Part shown: positions 1-11,273 of the stretch, in pieces
Position numbering within the stretch: the first letter of the stretch is position 1
Layout: every line of letters starts with the position of its first letter
From: Phoronis australis
Taxonomy: Eukaryota > Phoronida > Phoronidae
Assembly (NCBI GenBank): GCA_002633005.1
Contig: NMRA01000084.1
Span: 832,849-896,848 of the forward strand
DNA: 64,000 bases
Direction: 5' to 3'
Translations under genes and position numbers: made by a program
Notes under the pieces: model-generated
The model's input: only the letters and a program-made list of their open reading frames with translations
Told to the model about the DNA's origin: nothing
Database searches by the model: none

Positions 1-33
1 CCCTCCCTCCACCTCTCTCTCTCTCTCTCTACC
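1..33. repeat. CT-rich microsatellite
   Basis: Pyrimidine tract: CCCTCC repeats followed by an uninterrupted (CT)n run. It continues off the left edge of the window. Confidence 0.8.
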
Positions 34-578
34 TCACTGGTAGTTGCTACGTCCTGTTGTATTCATATTCTTCACGTTAATTGTATGTCACTATGTGGTA
101 CCCTGTGCCATTTTATTTTAGATATATCCACATGTATTCAGCAGTCTGTAGCACACCCTTGAGAAAGACCGCATCGCTCGATACGTGGGGATATTTTAAT
201 ATATTTTAGCACCGACGCTCGTCATTTTAATTTACTAGTTTTACTATTTTATATTATTATTCGTCGGTAACTACACGGCATTCACAACATCTATTTGATT
301 ATCAATATTCAATAGTTAGAAGAACGTTATAAGGATATGTAGGACTTTATCTACAAATCTGTGCTTTTCTTCAAATTTCTACAAGACCATAGAATTGAAC
401 ACAGTACAATTACATATTTTTAAAAGTAGCAACAATGTAGAATTCCAATTTTGACTTCATACCAATTTGCAGTCACTTGAGTCATGTAAGCATGTGTTTT
501 TAGTAGAATCTTACGAAAGGTACATCCACACTCCAAACAATGACGTCAATAACATGACCAAATGTCGCTGGATGTAAA

Positions 579-644
579 TGTTTGAGATAAAATCTTAAAA
601 TGTTCGAGATAAAATCTTAAAATGTTCGAGATAAAATCTTAAAA
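579..644. repeat. 22-bp tandem repeat, three copies
   Basis: Three adjacent 22-bp copies of TGTTCGAGATAAAATCTTAA plus AA. The first copy differs at one base (TTTGAG for TTCGAG). Confidence 0.9.
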
Positions 645-725
645 TTGCTGTTACAGTTTTCTTAATTACCATTTTGTTTTCGTTCTATGCAACATTTGGT
701 CATGATTTTTTTATCACGTTCATCA

Positions 726-893
726 ATAAGTGTTGCTAGCCACAGTACGGGACTTTTTTCATCCATTCATCTCTATGAAGAGGCTTATTTCCTTTGTCGA
801 TACAGTTGCATTGTCTATCCTGTCCTATACTCTATTGTTACAGATAGGACAGGATGAAAAAAATCCGTGCTGTCCTTTCCCAGCCACCGTAGA
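726..893. repeat. nested imperfect hairpin
   Basis: An outer pair of inverted arms (left arm with CACAGTACGGGACTTTTTTC, right arm with GAAAAAAATCCGTGCTGT) encloses an inner pair (ATCCTGTCCTAT and ATAGGACAGGAT). The design resembles a small non-autonomous inverted-repeat element or a transcript hairpin. No target-site duplication is clear. Confidence 0.55.
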
Positions 894-1844
894 CAAGTAA
901 TATAAAACGGCAATGAAAAGGACAATATTCACACTTGAGTGAAGTTGCAGTGTGCAGCTGAGGTAAGGCTTAATCGGCTGTAAATAATGTCACTGTTAGG
1001 AATATGAAATTGGTATCGAGTGTCAAAAAGAAAAAAGGAAACGACAAATTCTGTAAAAATGTGTAACACATTTGAAGCTGCAAAAAACCCCAGCTGCAGA
1101 GAAGAAACTGTCATTCAATTTGGACCACTTACTTGCTCTAAATTTGTTCCTCTGTTAGATGAGAAGTAATTTTTGGTCTTTCATAGAACTGGCAGTTCAT
1201 TTTTACTGGAGACCATGCTCCACCGAGATAAGACAATTTGTAGAGCCGTTTTTAAACCAGTAACGAGCTGACAGGCCTGTCCGAGCCCAGAAATTATAGT
1301 CTGAAACCAATGCCATGACAGCGATTAGTCTAAATCAGAAGTTATTTTTCATGAAAGAGGGCTGGTATGTAGCTGCTTTAGTCGGCATAGTCGCTACAAA
1401 ATCATGAAACCCAGCGTTTCGATTTTGTTACTTTTCGTACGTCGTCCTCGGGTATATGAGGCTCGTTGTTTTTTACTATTATATCGATGAACGTCTCCAA
1501 ATATTTTTTTCAAAAAGACGTGTTATCGACACTCGTTTTTGCTATTCTAAATTTTTGATGGCATGGTGCGGTATTTCAGTCGTCTACTTTTTCGAAAAAA
1601 ATCAACAGGAGAAGATCAAAAGGGACACGGGTTTGACTGCTGCATCGTGGCATTGTTAAAGAGAAGGGGGAGGGCTGGTGACATTCGTGCATGTTAGCTA
1701 GTGCCTAACTTAGAACGCAATGGAATTTGCAACCTAGATTGCTTGAGTGCGTTTGTGGGGTTCTTTAAAAACAAAAATCGAGACGTTGGGTGGAATTGAC
1801 ACGCCTGACATTATTTTCTTTAAAGTTATTAAGGACTCTGGACA

Positions 1845-1990
1845 AATGTCTAAATTTGGCAAACTTCGGAACATCAGATCTCAGAAATCGCAAATCGTTT
1901 CATGCGAAACTTTCAGTAACTGTGTTTTATGCCCTGTTCTTTAAAATAGTTCTAGAATTGCTTTTATTATGTTCCCCTTTGCATGGGGGG
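1845..1990. repeat. dispersed repeat, copy 1
   Basis: Contains the series CAAACTTCGGAACATC, CTCAGAAATCG, GAAACTTTCAG, TTTTATGCCCTGTTCTT. The same series in the same order recurs near 38555-38680 and 44735-44870. No coding content is recognised. Confidence 0.5.
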
Positions 1991-2672
1991 GCTATCAAAA
2001 TATGACTAGAATTTTTTCAAAAACTCAAAAGTTGCGTAAAACGAAAAGGAAATGATAATTTCGAAAACAATCACACCGAAAGTTAGTCACGTTATTGCTA
2101 CCGATGTTTTGTTATGATTGTACCTATCTTTTTCACTAAATTTTATCAAAAAATACACTGTCATTTGACCTAATTACGGGTAAACTGACTAGGTCAAAAA
2201 TCAAATACCGTGCCAGGACCAACTTAGACAGGTCCCCCGACTATGTTGCCGCCTCTCGGCAAGGCTCGCAGTAGAACCAACGGTGCCTTTTGGATTTATG
2301 TTGTTTTACCTTTTTTCGTCGGTAACGGCTTTTAAATCTTTAAAAGGGCACCATTAATTGCTTCATCCACGAATACAGCTAAGAGTTAAAGGCTTAGAGA
2401 TCGAATAACATTGAAATAAAACAAATAATTCCAACCAGATTGAAGGACCAATTAAAACCAAAAGACAGTGACTGTGATCATCGATACAACAGACTTCACT
2501 GTCAATAAAGTTTCCGAAATTTCTAAATGTCCGTGTCTGGCTTTACTAATTGCCTATTTACATTGTTCTTTTGGTTTGGTAATAATTACATTTTAAATTG
2601 TCGAGGTTACACCCATTCTTCTTGCGCGACTACTTGAAGAGTAAACATGTAATATTACGTACGTAAAAACAC

Positions 2673-2826
2673 GTTATAGCAGGAGATCAGTCATATTTGT
2701 ATTACTTTAACACTGTATGTTTATTCCGACTTCAGAGTCAGAAGAACAAGTTATAGTAGGAGATCAGTAATATTTGTATTACTTTAACACTGTATGTTTT
2801 TTCCCTCTTCAGAGTCAGAAGACCAT
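2673..2826. repeat. 77-bp tandem duplication spanning a splice acceptor
   Basis: Two adjacent copies, each starting GTTATAG(C/T)AGGAGATCAG and ending in TTCAGAGTCAGAAGA. The second copy supplies the polypyrimidine tract and CAG acceptor (about 2810) in front of the signal-peptide exon at 2833. The first copy carries a similar acceptor about 77 bp upstream. Confidence 0.75.
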
Positions 2827-2832
2827 TCTAAG

Positions 2833-2908
2833 ATGATCACGAGGCAGACAAAGCTGTTAGCATTGCACATTTTAATGGCGGCCTTTATAGCCGGTGTCAA
2901 TGGACGAG
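2833..2908 (+). CDS. signal-peptide exon
   Basis: ATG opens MITRQTKLLALHILMAAF, continuing IAGVNGR: a basic start, a hydrophobic core and a small-residue cleavage region, which is a classical secretory signal. The exon ends GGACGAG before GTATAC, phase 1, compatible with every chitin-binding-like exon downstream. The acceptor TCTTCAG lies about 20 bp before the ATG, so the 5' UTR is split. Confidence 0.6.
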
Positions 2909-5900
2909 GTATACCTGCGTTTATAATATTACACCGAAATTAGTAAATGCTTACCACGCTGATTTCATTTCCTAAACGTGACAAATTCCCGTGAAACTGT
3001 TGGTGTAATATGTTTTACTCGGTTCCAGCCTCGGCTAACGAGGTGCAGTCTGTGTTGCCGCGCACATTTTGTCCCTCTTTGTTAAAGGATTTGTACTGAT
3101 TATGAAATTATAAACTCACAAGCAGTCAATATTTCGGAGTCAATAACATTCCATATTGACAATTCATGCATTTGTATTGACTGCTGCTATGGAAAAGCAG
3201 TTTTATTTTTTTGTAGAGGAGATCTCTCGTGATTTGGTCCCGTAATCTTCCTTTTCACAGGTCATTGCTTTATCACTGTAACACCAGCGAGTCGCCGAAT
3301 TCGAAAGTGCTTTACGTCTTTTATGTCATCTGGATTCTGACGTCACGTTTGTTTTTATATAACTGTAAAATGTAAACTACTCGTTGAATGCAAACCTCTT
3401 CTAAGACATTGCAATTTCCACTATTACACAAAGGTGTGTTTTCAACTCCTAAAATGTTCACTGACTTTCATTGCACGGCAATTGCGCGAACTCCAACGCG
3501 CGCACGCCGAACGTGCCGAGAAGCAGCTTCCGGTCTTACCAGTATGATCTACTAACGTTAGATGATTGTTTTTCATTACAGGGATATATTTGTTAAATTA
3601 CGATTTTCTGGTTGGTCAAGGTAAATGTCAAAGTTATTGAATTCCTACGCGTTCTCAGGCATGCGTCATTCCGGAAGTGACGTTCGAGGCCCATATTTGT
3701 GAGTATCGTTAGTGCGACGATTCATTGAAGACAGCGGTTGATTATATATTTTCCAACAATTGCCATAATGAATGACTGAGCTAGAACTCATTTGAATGGG
3801 ATTTAATCATTGTTTGGTCTGAAATGACTGGAGGCGACCAAAATACACATGGTGAAGCTGTGCCGGTTGTTCTCCTTGGACACTGCATTGACTGTTTACA
3901 ACAACTGGTGATACCATGTCGTTGTCTTGATTCACTACATGGCTGCAACTCGCAGCAGGCGGCAATTTAGCAGAGAAGGGAAATACCGATGGTATGGCGT
4001 CGTTCTTCAAAACACGTTTAGTTGAAACATTCAGAATATCTGGGTATCTTGCGCTACCCAACGGTACGAAAGGTTTGCCGAGCTAACGACAGTTTTACAT
4101 TGCTTTAGCCGTGGTATGAACGGACAACGCTACATTTTCGACACGTACGGGCCAACTCCGAAGGATCTAGTCATCCACTGGAAATCGATGAAGCGGTGAG
4201 TCTATACTATTTGAGGCCTCATAATACTTGCATCCCGGTACGCAACAACTTTCAGTTAAATCAAACAATGATCTAACTTGTTACAAGCGGATGTACGCAA
4301 TGACGTATTCGATATAGCGCACAGTCCGAGGTGGACAAAGGAGCGAGGAATGATTCGGGCCGCGAACGTCACTTCTGGGGTTACGCATGTATAACCATTT
4401 AGAACCTGGAAGAATTTGTTCAACTTGAAAATTTATCTGGGATTACCAGAAATTAGTAAGGAAATTTTTTCGCATGTACATGTAAAGCAATTCATTTCCA
4501 CAGCTCTTTCCGGAATGTGTAATGCTAAAGGAAACCGTTACACCGTATCAAATCGAGACTGCACGTGCTTTCACCAACTTGACACGACCAATGGCAATGA
4601 AGGATACCACAGATGTCCAGATGGTACCATTTTCAACACAGTAAAATGTGTCTGTGATCGACCAGGAAATACAGTGTGTTATCCAGCTTCCATTGACAAA
4701 TGTCCTGCGGTTGTCACGACAACGCCAAAGATGACAACCATATCAGGTATGAAATCGGCAACAGTAACATTGCACGTGAACTGATGCGTGCTTTTGTCGA
4801 TATCACTACCATTTAAATATTTTTGAGAGAATGAAAATAAAATTTAATTAAGGCTTTTCAAAATCGTGCAGTCCGTGGCATTTCTAAACGTTTGTACTAA
4901 GACAATCAGAATGAAATAATGTAGCTGTTACATGTTTACTCTGACATTAAAGAACAATAGCGCACACAGTGTCGTGACATTTCTATCAATTTTATTTGCA
5001 GCCGTAGGTGGTACTAGTGTTAGTGTTAATAAGGGTGCTATGGTAATACCAATTATGTCCGCTAAGAATTTATGTTAGTGCGCTTTCGGTGTCATATTGA
5101 TGTTCTTATAGTGCTGAAATCTGAAATGGTTATGGTTGGGCTTTACGACTTAATGAATCACGAAGCTTTCATTATCACGCGCTCGAGCATGTTCTAGAAA
5201 TCGGGTTTGCAAAGGTGAAGGCTGGATGTGCACCATTTGTTTTTGGGTGGCATTTAAATGTCGATGGAGTATGTTAGAAAAGCTATGTCTGTAGAAGTTA
5301 CCTTTGTGTCGCTACAGTTAATTGAATAGTGTCGCTGGAACCGTTATTCTTGCAAACCTCCACGACACGTGTTTTTGTGAAAACACCGTGGTTAATCTCC
5401 ATTGTCAGGGCCACCACGCAAAACAGAAAAATTATTCAAACTGTAATGTTTTCGCTGTCCAATCAGAAACCTGTGCTCGGAAAATCGAGGGTGACCAGGT
5501 CTATAGTTGGCCTCGATAATCAGCGATGCCTGAGACTAATAAAAGCATTATCATCATTACGTGGTGCCTGTGGTAAGCTACCGGAGATATACCGGGACTA
5601 TAACAAAAAATTTTATTGAAAATTATCTATGCTTCTGCCTCTCATATTGTACCGATTTTTTTACCCGAATTCAGTGTTTTAGGTTGTGTCCTGGCCTGTC
5701 CTAATACAAGCTATAAATTGTTATGGAGTAAAGGTCAATGCATAGGAATGAAATATAACTCCACATGGAAAACCTGTTCTCATATAATGAGGTTTGTTGC
5801 CCAAGCAAATACACAAACGATTTGATTGCTCACATTTTGATCCCCGTTGACTTTTCCCTGAAGCTGCCTGAGGTCAGATTTACTTTTAATCTTTATTCAC

Positions 5901-7866
5901 AATAGCATTAAAACCCGACGTCGAACTCTTGCTTGTCAATTTAAAACATTCTAACGTTCAACATTGTGGATGCCGTCGTTTCCAACAAATTTCGCGTGGA
6001 GTTCTTGACAAGATTAAACAATCTCGAAACCCCTTGCACGGTAAATGTCCCATTTCTACCAGCCATTATCGTTGATTGTTCCGTGTTCTTCTCCTGTACC
6101 TTTATGCTCTCATCCTACTGTTCCTCGAGCCTGATGACACCCGTTTATATGTTCATTCACCAATATGCTAACTAGGTGTCCCCAGTACCCGATGTTCCCC
6201 AAGCCTGATAATCCCTTCATCCGTTAATTCAGTTTTTGTGCAACATCTTGGTATGAATCATTTAAATAAGTCTATGAGCGATAAAAGCGACACTTTACAA
6301 GACAGTTGGAAATGAGTGGAAATCTATCGTCTATTAAAAAGGGGGCGAATGCAAATTTGAACTGGGTTTTGACCGGGGAAGGAGTTTTTTTTTCTGAGAA
6401 CACAAAGGGGCATGTTCTCGCCGTGACCTTCTTGGCTGCGGTAGTATTGTTAGTCACAGGCGACAGACATTTCCATCTTCTTTCGCCTTTAACATGTCTC
6501 AGTTTTTAGATCAGTCGTAATTACTATACATGAGACTGGAAAGGCCGCTACTGTGAAGTTTGTTTCTAAATCTCGAATAATGGCCACTGACTGTTGAATA
6601 TACGCTATATGATAAATTAATAAACTTCGCAGGGACAGCTGTATTTGCTTAAACACAAGAAAAATATGGTGAGAATAAACGTTTACTGGTGAACACCAAA
6701 GTTTTGCTGATAGACGATTAACAAAAAAAAAACTTCCGGCATCCCGGGATAAAAAATTGGAATCACACCCAAATGGGGCTATTCGGAGAATTCTCCTCGC
6801 GGTGTCGCTGCTGTACTAGTGGTGATTGAATTGCGCATGCGTGGCTGTCTGCATGTGAACAACTGGTAAAAGATGGAATTTTTATCAAAATACGTCGTCG
6901 CGCTAAGCCTTATTACTGTTAATTTCCCTGGTGCAAGTCTTTGACAGGTGGCCACAAATTCCCAAAAGACCTAAGGTTACTATATTCGTGGACAACTGCG
7001 GTCAACAGGGTCAACTAACTGACAAAAAGTGTGTGGATGCTGAAGCCCCGTGTGTGCTCGGACTATGCAGTTCCATTCGGAGACTACACAACATTACTTG
7101 GTAAGTTTTTAGCAATCAGTTTCTATCAACATCGTTCGGTGATGTTATCCCCACCAGTTACCCCACTGAATAACAGTTTTATTGAGTGGAACTAAGTGTT
7201 TCTTTTTGGAAACTCACCCGATGCCGGGTAGGCTAGCAGCACATATTCATATTGTCCTGGGTGGGAGTGCTCCCAAAATAAGAGGTGTATGGTACGAGAT
7301 GCACAGAAGTCAAGAGTGACTTTTTCACAGCAGTTTCTCTTCAAAACTATGCTGTTTCCAATAAAATTCTCTAGATGAGTGAGTTTCCTTATTTTATCGT
7401 GGACCCCACCCCCAGGACCACCAGCTCAGTTATCGAATTAACATGAATAAGCCTTAATTCAGTAAATGTCGTAACATTGCATTGGAAAAAAATTGACACC
7501 TAGAATGAATTTTACTTGTTGAGATCAGAAGCACATTTTAAGTGTCATGAAAAATACACATTGTTAAATCACTTTTAGCCTGTTTCACATATCTTAATTC
7601 AGATATTAAATAAGACTTGGGTACAAAGGTTATTAGTTTCTACACATAAACATGAAGATGAAATGTCAAGTATGTTCTGCCTTACAAAAGTAGTTTTGTC
7701 TTGTCTTTTCTTTTACAATTTGCTAATATTTCTATTCTGTTACAGGCAAGAAAAAACAACTGAAACCAACCGCCTGACCATCTATTTCACCGTTGGACAA
7801 AGTGAAAAGCAATCCTTCAGCAATAACCTGAGAGAATTGAACGTAATTCAGAAATTCAGCACCTGA
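2833..7866 (+). CDS. small secreted protein gene with one chitin-binding-like domain (gene model)
   Basis: Proposed exons: 2833-2908 (signal peptide), 4504-4746 (chitin-binding-like C1), possibly 5002-5034 (short linker), 5683-5791 (Cys-rich), 6948-7100 and 7746-7866 with stop TGA. Phases run 1, 1-1, 1-1, 1-2, 2-2, 2-stop without conflict. The product would be a small secreted protein: signal peptide, an 8-Cys CBM14/peritrophin-like domain, a Thr-rich tail, then a C-terminal region with further Cys pairs that I do not recognise. Exons at 3582-3620 and 4093/4109-4195 also fit the last two exons by phase but cannot be used together with C1, so they may be alternative or may belong to an overlapping gene. 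Secretion and chitin binding are inferred from the sequence. The exact exon chain is uncertain; the last two exons are the firmest. Confidence 0.5.
3582..3620 (+). CDS. candidate 39-bp exon, alternative
   Basis: Acceptor TTTTTCATTACAG and donor AAG/GTAAAT bound 39 nt open in two frames. In one frame (DIFVKLRFSGWS) it joins the 4109 exon in phase 2 (SRGMNGQRY). In the other (GIYLLNYDFLVGQ) it follows the signal-peptide exon in phase 1. The sequence alone does not decide whether it is used. Confidence 0.3.
4093..4195 (+). CDS. candidate exon, mutually exclusive with C1
   Basis: Encodes RGMNGQRYIFDTYGPTPKD then LVIHWKSMKR and ends at a good donor, GCG/GTGAGT, phase 2. That phase joins the 6948 exon as R-WPQIPKRPK. 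The acceptor is either TGCTTTAG at 4108 (phase 2) or CGACAG at 4092 (phase 1, which would fit the signal-peptide exon). Because it exits in phase 2 it cannot precede C1, which needs phase 1. No family is recognised. Confidence 0.4.
4504..4746 (+). CDS. chitin-binding-like exon C1
   Basis: 243 nt, phase 1-1, acceptor TTTCCACAG, donor TCAG/GTATGA. It encodes the 8-Cys domain with DCTCFHQLDTTNGNEGYHRC, CPDGTIFNT and CVCDRPGNTVC, then a Thr-rich tail. The CP-G-x-F and C-D-x-P-x-N-x-V-C spacing is that of peritrophin-A/CBM14 domains, but the DCTC and CVC pairs are extra cysteines. It differs from array copies in its first residues (ALSGMCNAKG) and stands 6.5 kb upstream of them. Confidence 0.7.
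5002..5034 (+). CDS. possible degenerate linker exon
   Basis: Acceptor TTATTTGCAG, 33 nt reading AVGGTSVSVNK in phase 1-1, weak donor GTGCTA. Position after C1 and Gly/Ser content resemble the L1/L2 linkers of the array. It may be decayed or unused. Confidence 0.25.
5683..5791 (+). CDS. Cys-rich exon, phase 1 to 2
   Basis: Acceptor CAGTGTTTTAG is followed by GCVLACPNTSYKLLWSKGQC and then IGMKYNSTWKTCSHIM, four cysteines and an N-glycosylation sequon (NST), ending AG/GTTTGT. It enters in phase 1, as C1 would supply, and leaves in phase 2, as the 6948 exon requires, so it bridges the two. The donor is weak. Confidence 0.4.
6765..6830 (+). repeat. left arm of a distant inverted repeat
   Basis: Carries ATGGGGCTATTCGGA and then TGTACTAGTGGTGAT. 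The same two blocks occur in opposite orientation near 10228-10290, with different sequence between them. The arms are about 3.4 kb apart and may be ends of an old inserted element or paired regulatory copies. Confidence 0.45.
6873..6930 (+). CDS. candidate second signal-peptide exon
   Basis: ATG opens MEFLSKYVVALSLITVNFP, a hydrophobic secretory-type leader, ending CCTG/GTGCAAGT in phase 1. That phase would join it to the first array exon at 11274. The donor is mediocre. The exon lies 17 nt before the acceptor of the 6948 exon, so the two are alternatives. Unspliced, the frame stops at TGA a few codons later. It is the only secretory leader I found between the small gene and the array. Confidence 0.3.
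6948..7100 (+). CDS. penultimate exon of the small secreted-protein gene
   Basis: 153 nt, phase 2-2, strong donor TTG/GTAAGT. Encodes WPQIPKRPKVTIFVDNCGQQ then GQLTDKKCVDAEAPCVLGLC and SSIRRLHNIT: four cysteines and a beta-rich look. It joins the next exon without a stop. I do not recognise the family. Confidence 0.6.
7746..7866 (+). CDS. terminal exon of the small secreted-protein gene
   Basis: Strong acceptor TTCTATTCTGTTACAG. Encodes WQEKTTETNRLTIYFTVGQ then SEKQSFSNNLRELNVIQKF and ST before TGA at 7864. Phase 2 matches the preceding donor, restoring a Trp codon across the junction. Confidence 0.6.
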
Positions 7867-10200
7867 TATGCCTGATTATGGACTCCCTCGCAATGTTGTT
7901 TCTTTCTGTGCTTTTTCAGTTTGCCATTTGTTTTTAAATACACTGATAATTGTTTATTCTCGAATCTTGTGCATAGCAGATTCTTATCCAGCTAGCTACA
8001 ATTGAAAACATACAATAAGACAATCGATGCAGTCACTGAATGTCATTTCCCCATAATCTGTACCAAATTGAAAAGTTTTTACCAATAGTATAAAGCCTTT
8101 CTTCTGAAAGGAAAATTTAATGTCACTCAGCTTTTGGCTTTCATTTCACTGGGTTCTAGTTTCAATGGCCTATAGAAGCGCTTGTAAAAAAGGTCCAGTT
8201 TCAACACGTGGCTTTCTTTCATGTAACCTCATTCAGCCTCAATAACATCCACAATTAGACCCTTGAAGGTAAACACAGCAGCATATCACTTGAATCGTTT
8301 TGAGCCCAAAATCAGACTCTGAACTAGACCAGAGTGTGACTAGGTCTTCTTTAGCTTCAGTCCCTCATGTTTCTTCCAGGAAAGGAAATAAGCTATTGTC
8401 CACACATGACTCATTGCCTATGAAAGGGCATCCTCACCAACAAGGCTTATTTGTGTAGCAGTCAGATATAGTTCGTCTGGATACACAGACACTCCACTGG
8501 CACATTGTCTTATGGTAACTTAGTACTGCGATTCACATTTCTCCAGGGCCACTGACTTGCACATTGTGCCATGCAGCACTGCTGGTGTGTGGAAGTGCTG
8601 TGGGAAGAGAACGGAGTAACAAAGCTTGTCTATGATACAGCTTGAAGTGGCCTTAAAATGTCACTGAACCTGGAACAAATATTGAAATATGAATAATTAA
8701 GTACTCCAGATTGGATCAAAAATGTTATCCCTGTTTTTCAAAAATATATGGTGATTGGTCTACAGTTTCACATAAAAGTAAATAATTACTATTTTCAGAA
8801 ACCAAGGGTGTATATAATGAGTATTGCATAAAACTGTGTCTTTATTTTTTATCCCTAGCCATAACAATTCTTTAAACGCATCACTTGTCTGTAAAATATA
8901 CAAGTTTTTTGAGACAACTTCAAACCTTTGTTACCCATTTTCAAGCCTTTTTAATTTTGATACTTTCAGCAATTTTAAACTCAGATTACAGGTTCATGGG
9001 TCTGTCAAGCATACTTCTAGCCTAAGGTTGAGGGAACCGTTTTTCTTCTAATAGAAGATATGAAGACTTGGGTCATTTAAAAATGATGGATAATCTTTCT
9101 GTTGTTTAAGAGTAATTACAAATCGTAAGGCACCATCAAAAATGCAATTTTCACAAAAATGGCAGTCATTTGAATTTATAACGACTTGCAACATTTCAAG
9201 GCATGAGTTAAGACTATTCAGTCACTGTGAATTCGGAAAATGTAATATATTTTCGTGGTTTTACAATTGATACAAGTAGCAAAACAGTTTCATGAAATCA
9301 ACTTGAAGGGACTTCGTGAAGGTTAAGAATTACCTCACCATGCTCTTTTCCCCAAACATGTATTACCTGTTATTTCCACACATTCAGTTGTACCAAATAT
9401 TACAACCCCCCATGCCAATCCCCCCTCGGGACCTGAATAAGTAATTTAACAAAATGACTTTAAAAATAGCTGTTCCTTTTCAAAGGCTTTGTTCGTTGTC
9501 TCCAATATTGAAAGTAGGCTTTGACAACAGATCTGCACTGGATGGGAAGATCTTGTTGGTTAGCTGCAGTCAAATGCTAAAAACCAATTTTTGTCCATTC
9601 AGGGACGGTGCAGAAGCGATGCATATCTCCTCTGCACGGTACAAGCCTTCAAACCTAAAAACCAAAGGTTACGTGAAAACTGACGTGATAGATTTCCATT
9701 TCAACGTGTAATAGATTTCCAGAAGACATATGATAGGGAGTAAACAAATAGTCTAATGCAATGGATATTTATCACTCACGTACCCTTTGCCATTGGGATT
9801 GGATTGTAATCTTAACTCATTAACCTGTATCGAGTTGACAGCATAAACATTCAGCATTGATTGATGTAACTGTCACTGATAAACTTTTAGAAATCATTCC
9901 AAACAATAATAATGCTTTGATGTACGAAAAGATCCCGATTGCTACGTCAAGTATCGTATCACATATCACAACATACAAAGATTAACCAGACTCTGGCTGG
10001 CGACTGACTGCCGCGAAGTCGACATCGGCGAGTGCCTCAGTTAACAGGCATCGGTAGAATAATCATGGAATAATCGTTAAAATAATCACAAACCTTACCT
10101 TTGTATGAGGTCGTGCTTACTTCCTCTCATAGAAGCACCCTTTTTACGCAATCTCAGATTCAGTTGGCACGGCTGCAAGCCATTTCACCATGTATTTAAA
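7867..10200. other. no gene recognised
   Basis: AT-rich, mostly unique-looking. On the minus strand two short open stretches sit after good acceptors: near 8520-8600 (HFHTPAVLHGTMCKSVALEK ending in a stop) and near 9580-9655 (FEGLYRAEEICIASAPSLNG). A minus-strand donor ACAAAG/GTAAGG lies near 10095. These could be a weakly coding or non-coding antisense transcript, but I could not link them. Confidence 0.35.
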
Positions 10201-10204
10201 GGGC

Positions 10205-10295
10205 TCGCGAAATCGAAGCTGTTAATCTATCACCACTAGTACACGCACGCCCTCTAGTGATTGTGGATTTTCCGAATAGCCCCATTATAACGGAA
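10205..10295 (-). repeat. right arm of a distant inverted repeat, with a CTCF-like motif
   Basis: The reverse complement carries ATGGGGCTATTCGGA and TGTACTAGTGGTGAT as in the arm at 6765-6830. Between them is CAATCACTAGAGGGCG, close to the metazoan CTCF core. Confidence 0.45.
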
Positions 10296-10769
10296 CCAGC
10301 AAGCACCGATCAGCGGAAGCTTCGGGAAGAGGGAAGCAACAGGACCTAAAAGTTTTGAGCCGGAGAGACGTCTGAACGGGAAAACATAAGACGGGGGATC
10401 ATTGGTCATGGAAAGCAACAGTAGCGCACCTGGTAATACGGGGACAGGAGAAACTTTAATGGAGAGCTGTGGGCAGACACAAATAGAGGAGAAGGATACA
10501 ATTATGAGCCTGGACAAGGGGTACCAAATTCATTTTTAATCAATAAAAAGAAAATATCTCAAAACTAAAATTAAAGTGAAATTTTGCTGCGTCCGTTTAT
10601 GAAAATATTTTGCGATTTTGGCCGTTTTGTATTTTATAAAATGTGTTGACTGGCTGTGGCAACAAAGTTCAACCAAATTCACGTAAGCGTTAAAACACAC
10701 TCTGAAAAGATCAACCTGGATCTTCAAAAGGGATTAAATTTACCTTTTGAGAGTAGTCTGAACACAAGT

Positions 10770-11240
10770 ACGAGGAGTATCACTAACTATTGTCCACCCG
10801 CCCTCTGGTGGGCAACCAGTAATATGTACAAAGTCAGCCCAGTAATTACGTTCGGTGTCTGGACATAGCCATGTTTGGACATGTTTTTGTCAAATTCTAG
10901 GAATTCTTGCATTTCCCAATCAAGTTAATCCTGATTGGTCAATGTAGTGTATTTAAGACGATTCATCACGAGCTCGGAGTCATCCAGTTGCAGAGCCGTA
11001 GGAACTACATCAGAGAAAGATCAATGCTTTACCTTCCTTAGCTATCGTAACTCTCAGGCTTTGTACCGAGATAGCTATTTCTCTCAAGAAATGTGCTATG
11101 CACTCGTTAGCAGCAACTTCTTATTCACTTTCGTAAGTATCGGACTCGAAAAATCTGGGAGCTGTGGTCTAGCATCGCCTCCATTGCGACAGAAAAAGTA
11201 ACAATCCTTCTGATCAGAAATAAAGGCTGCCCATATTCGT
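10770..11240 (+). mobile_element. degenerate LTR-like segment related to the solo LTR at 24258
   Basis: Shares with that LTR, in order and spacing, a CGCCCTCTrGTGG motif, TGGACAT(A/G)GCCA, GATTGGT followed by GTGTAnTTAAG, and AGTC-CAGT-GCAGAG. An AATAAA lies near 11218. A strong splice donor TTTC/GTAAGTATC lies near 11133, upstream of the first array exon. The boundaries are not sharp and no target duplication is visible. Confidence 0.4.
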
Positions 11241-11273
11241 TCTTAAAACAAGTAAGATGTCGTTACGTTACAG

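Larger units (their letters stand above)
34..2672. other. no gene recognised
   Basis: The open frames here are short (61-71 codons), overlap in different frames and have no recognisable domain. The stretch holds a 22-bp triplication near 600, a hairpin at 726-893 and one copy of a dispersed repeat near 1845-1990, listed separately. Exons of a gene lying to the left cannot be excluded. Confidence 0.5.
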
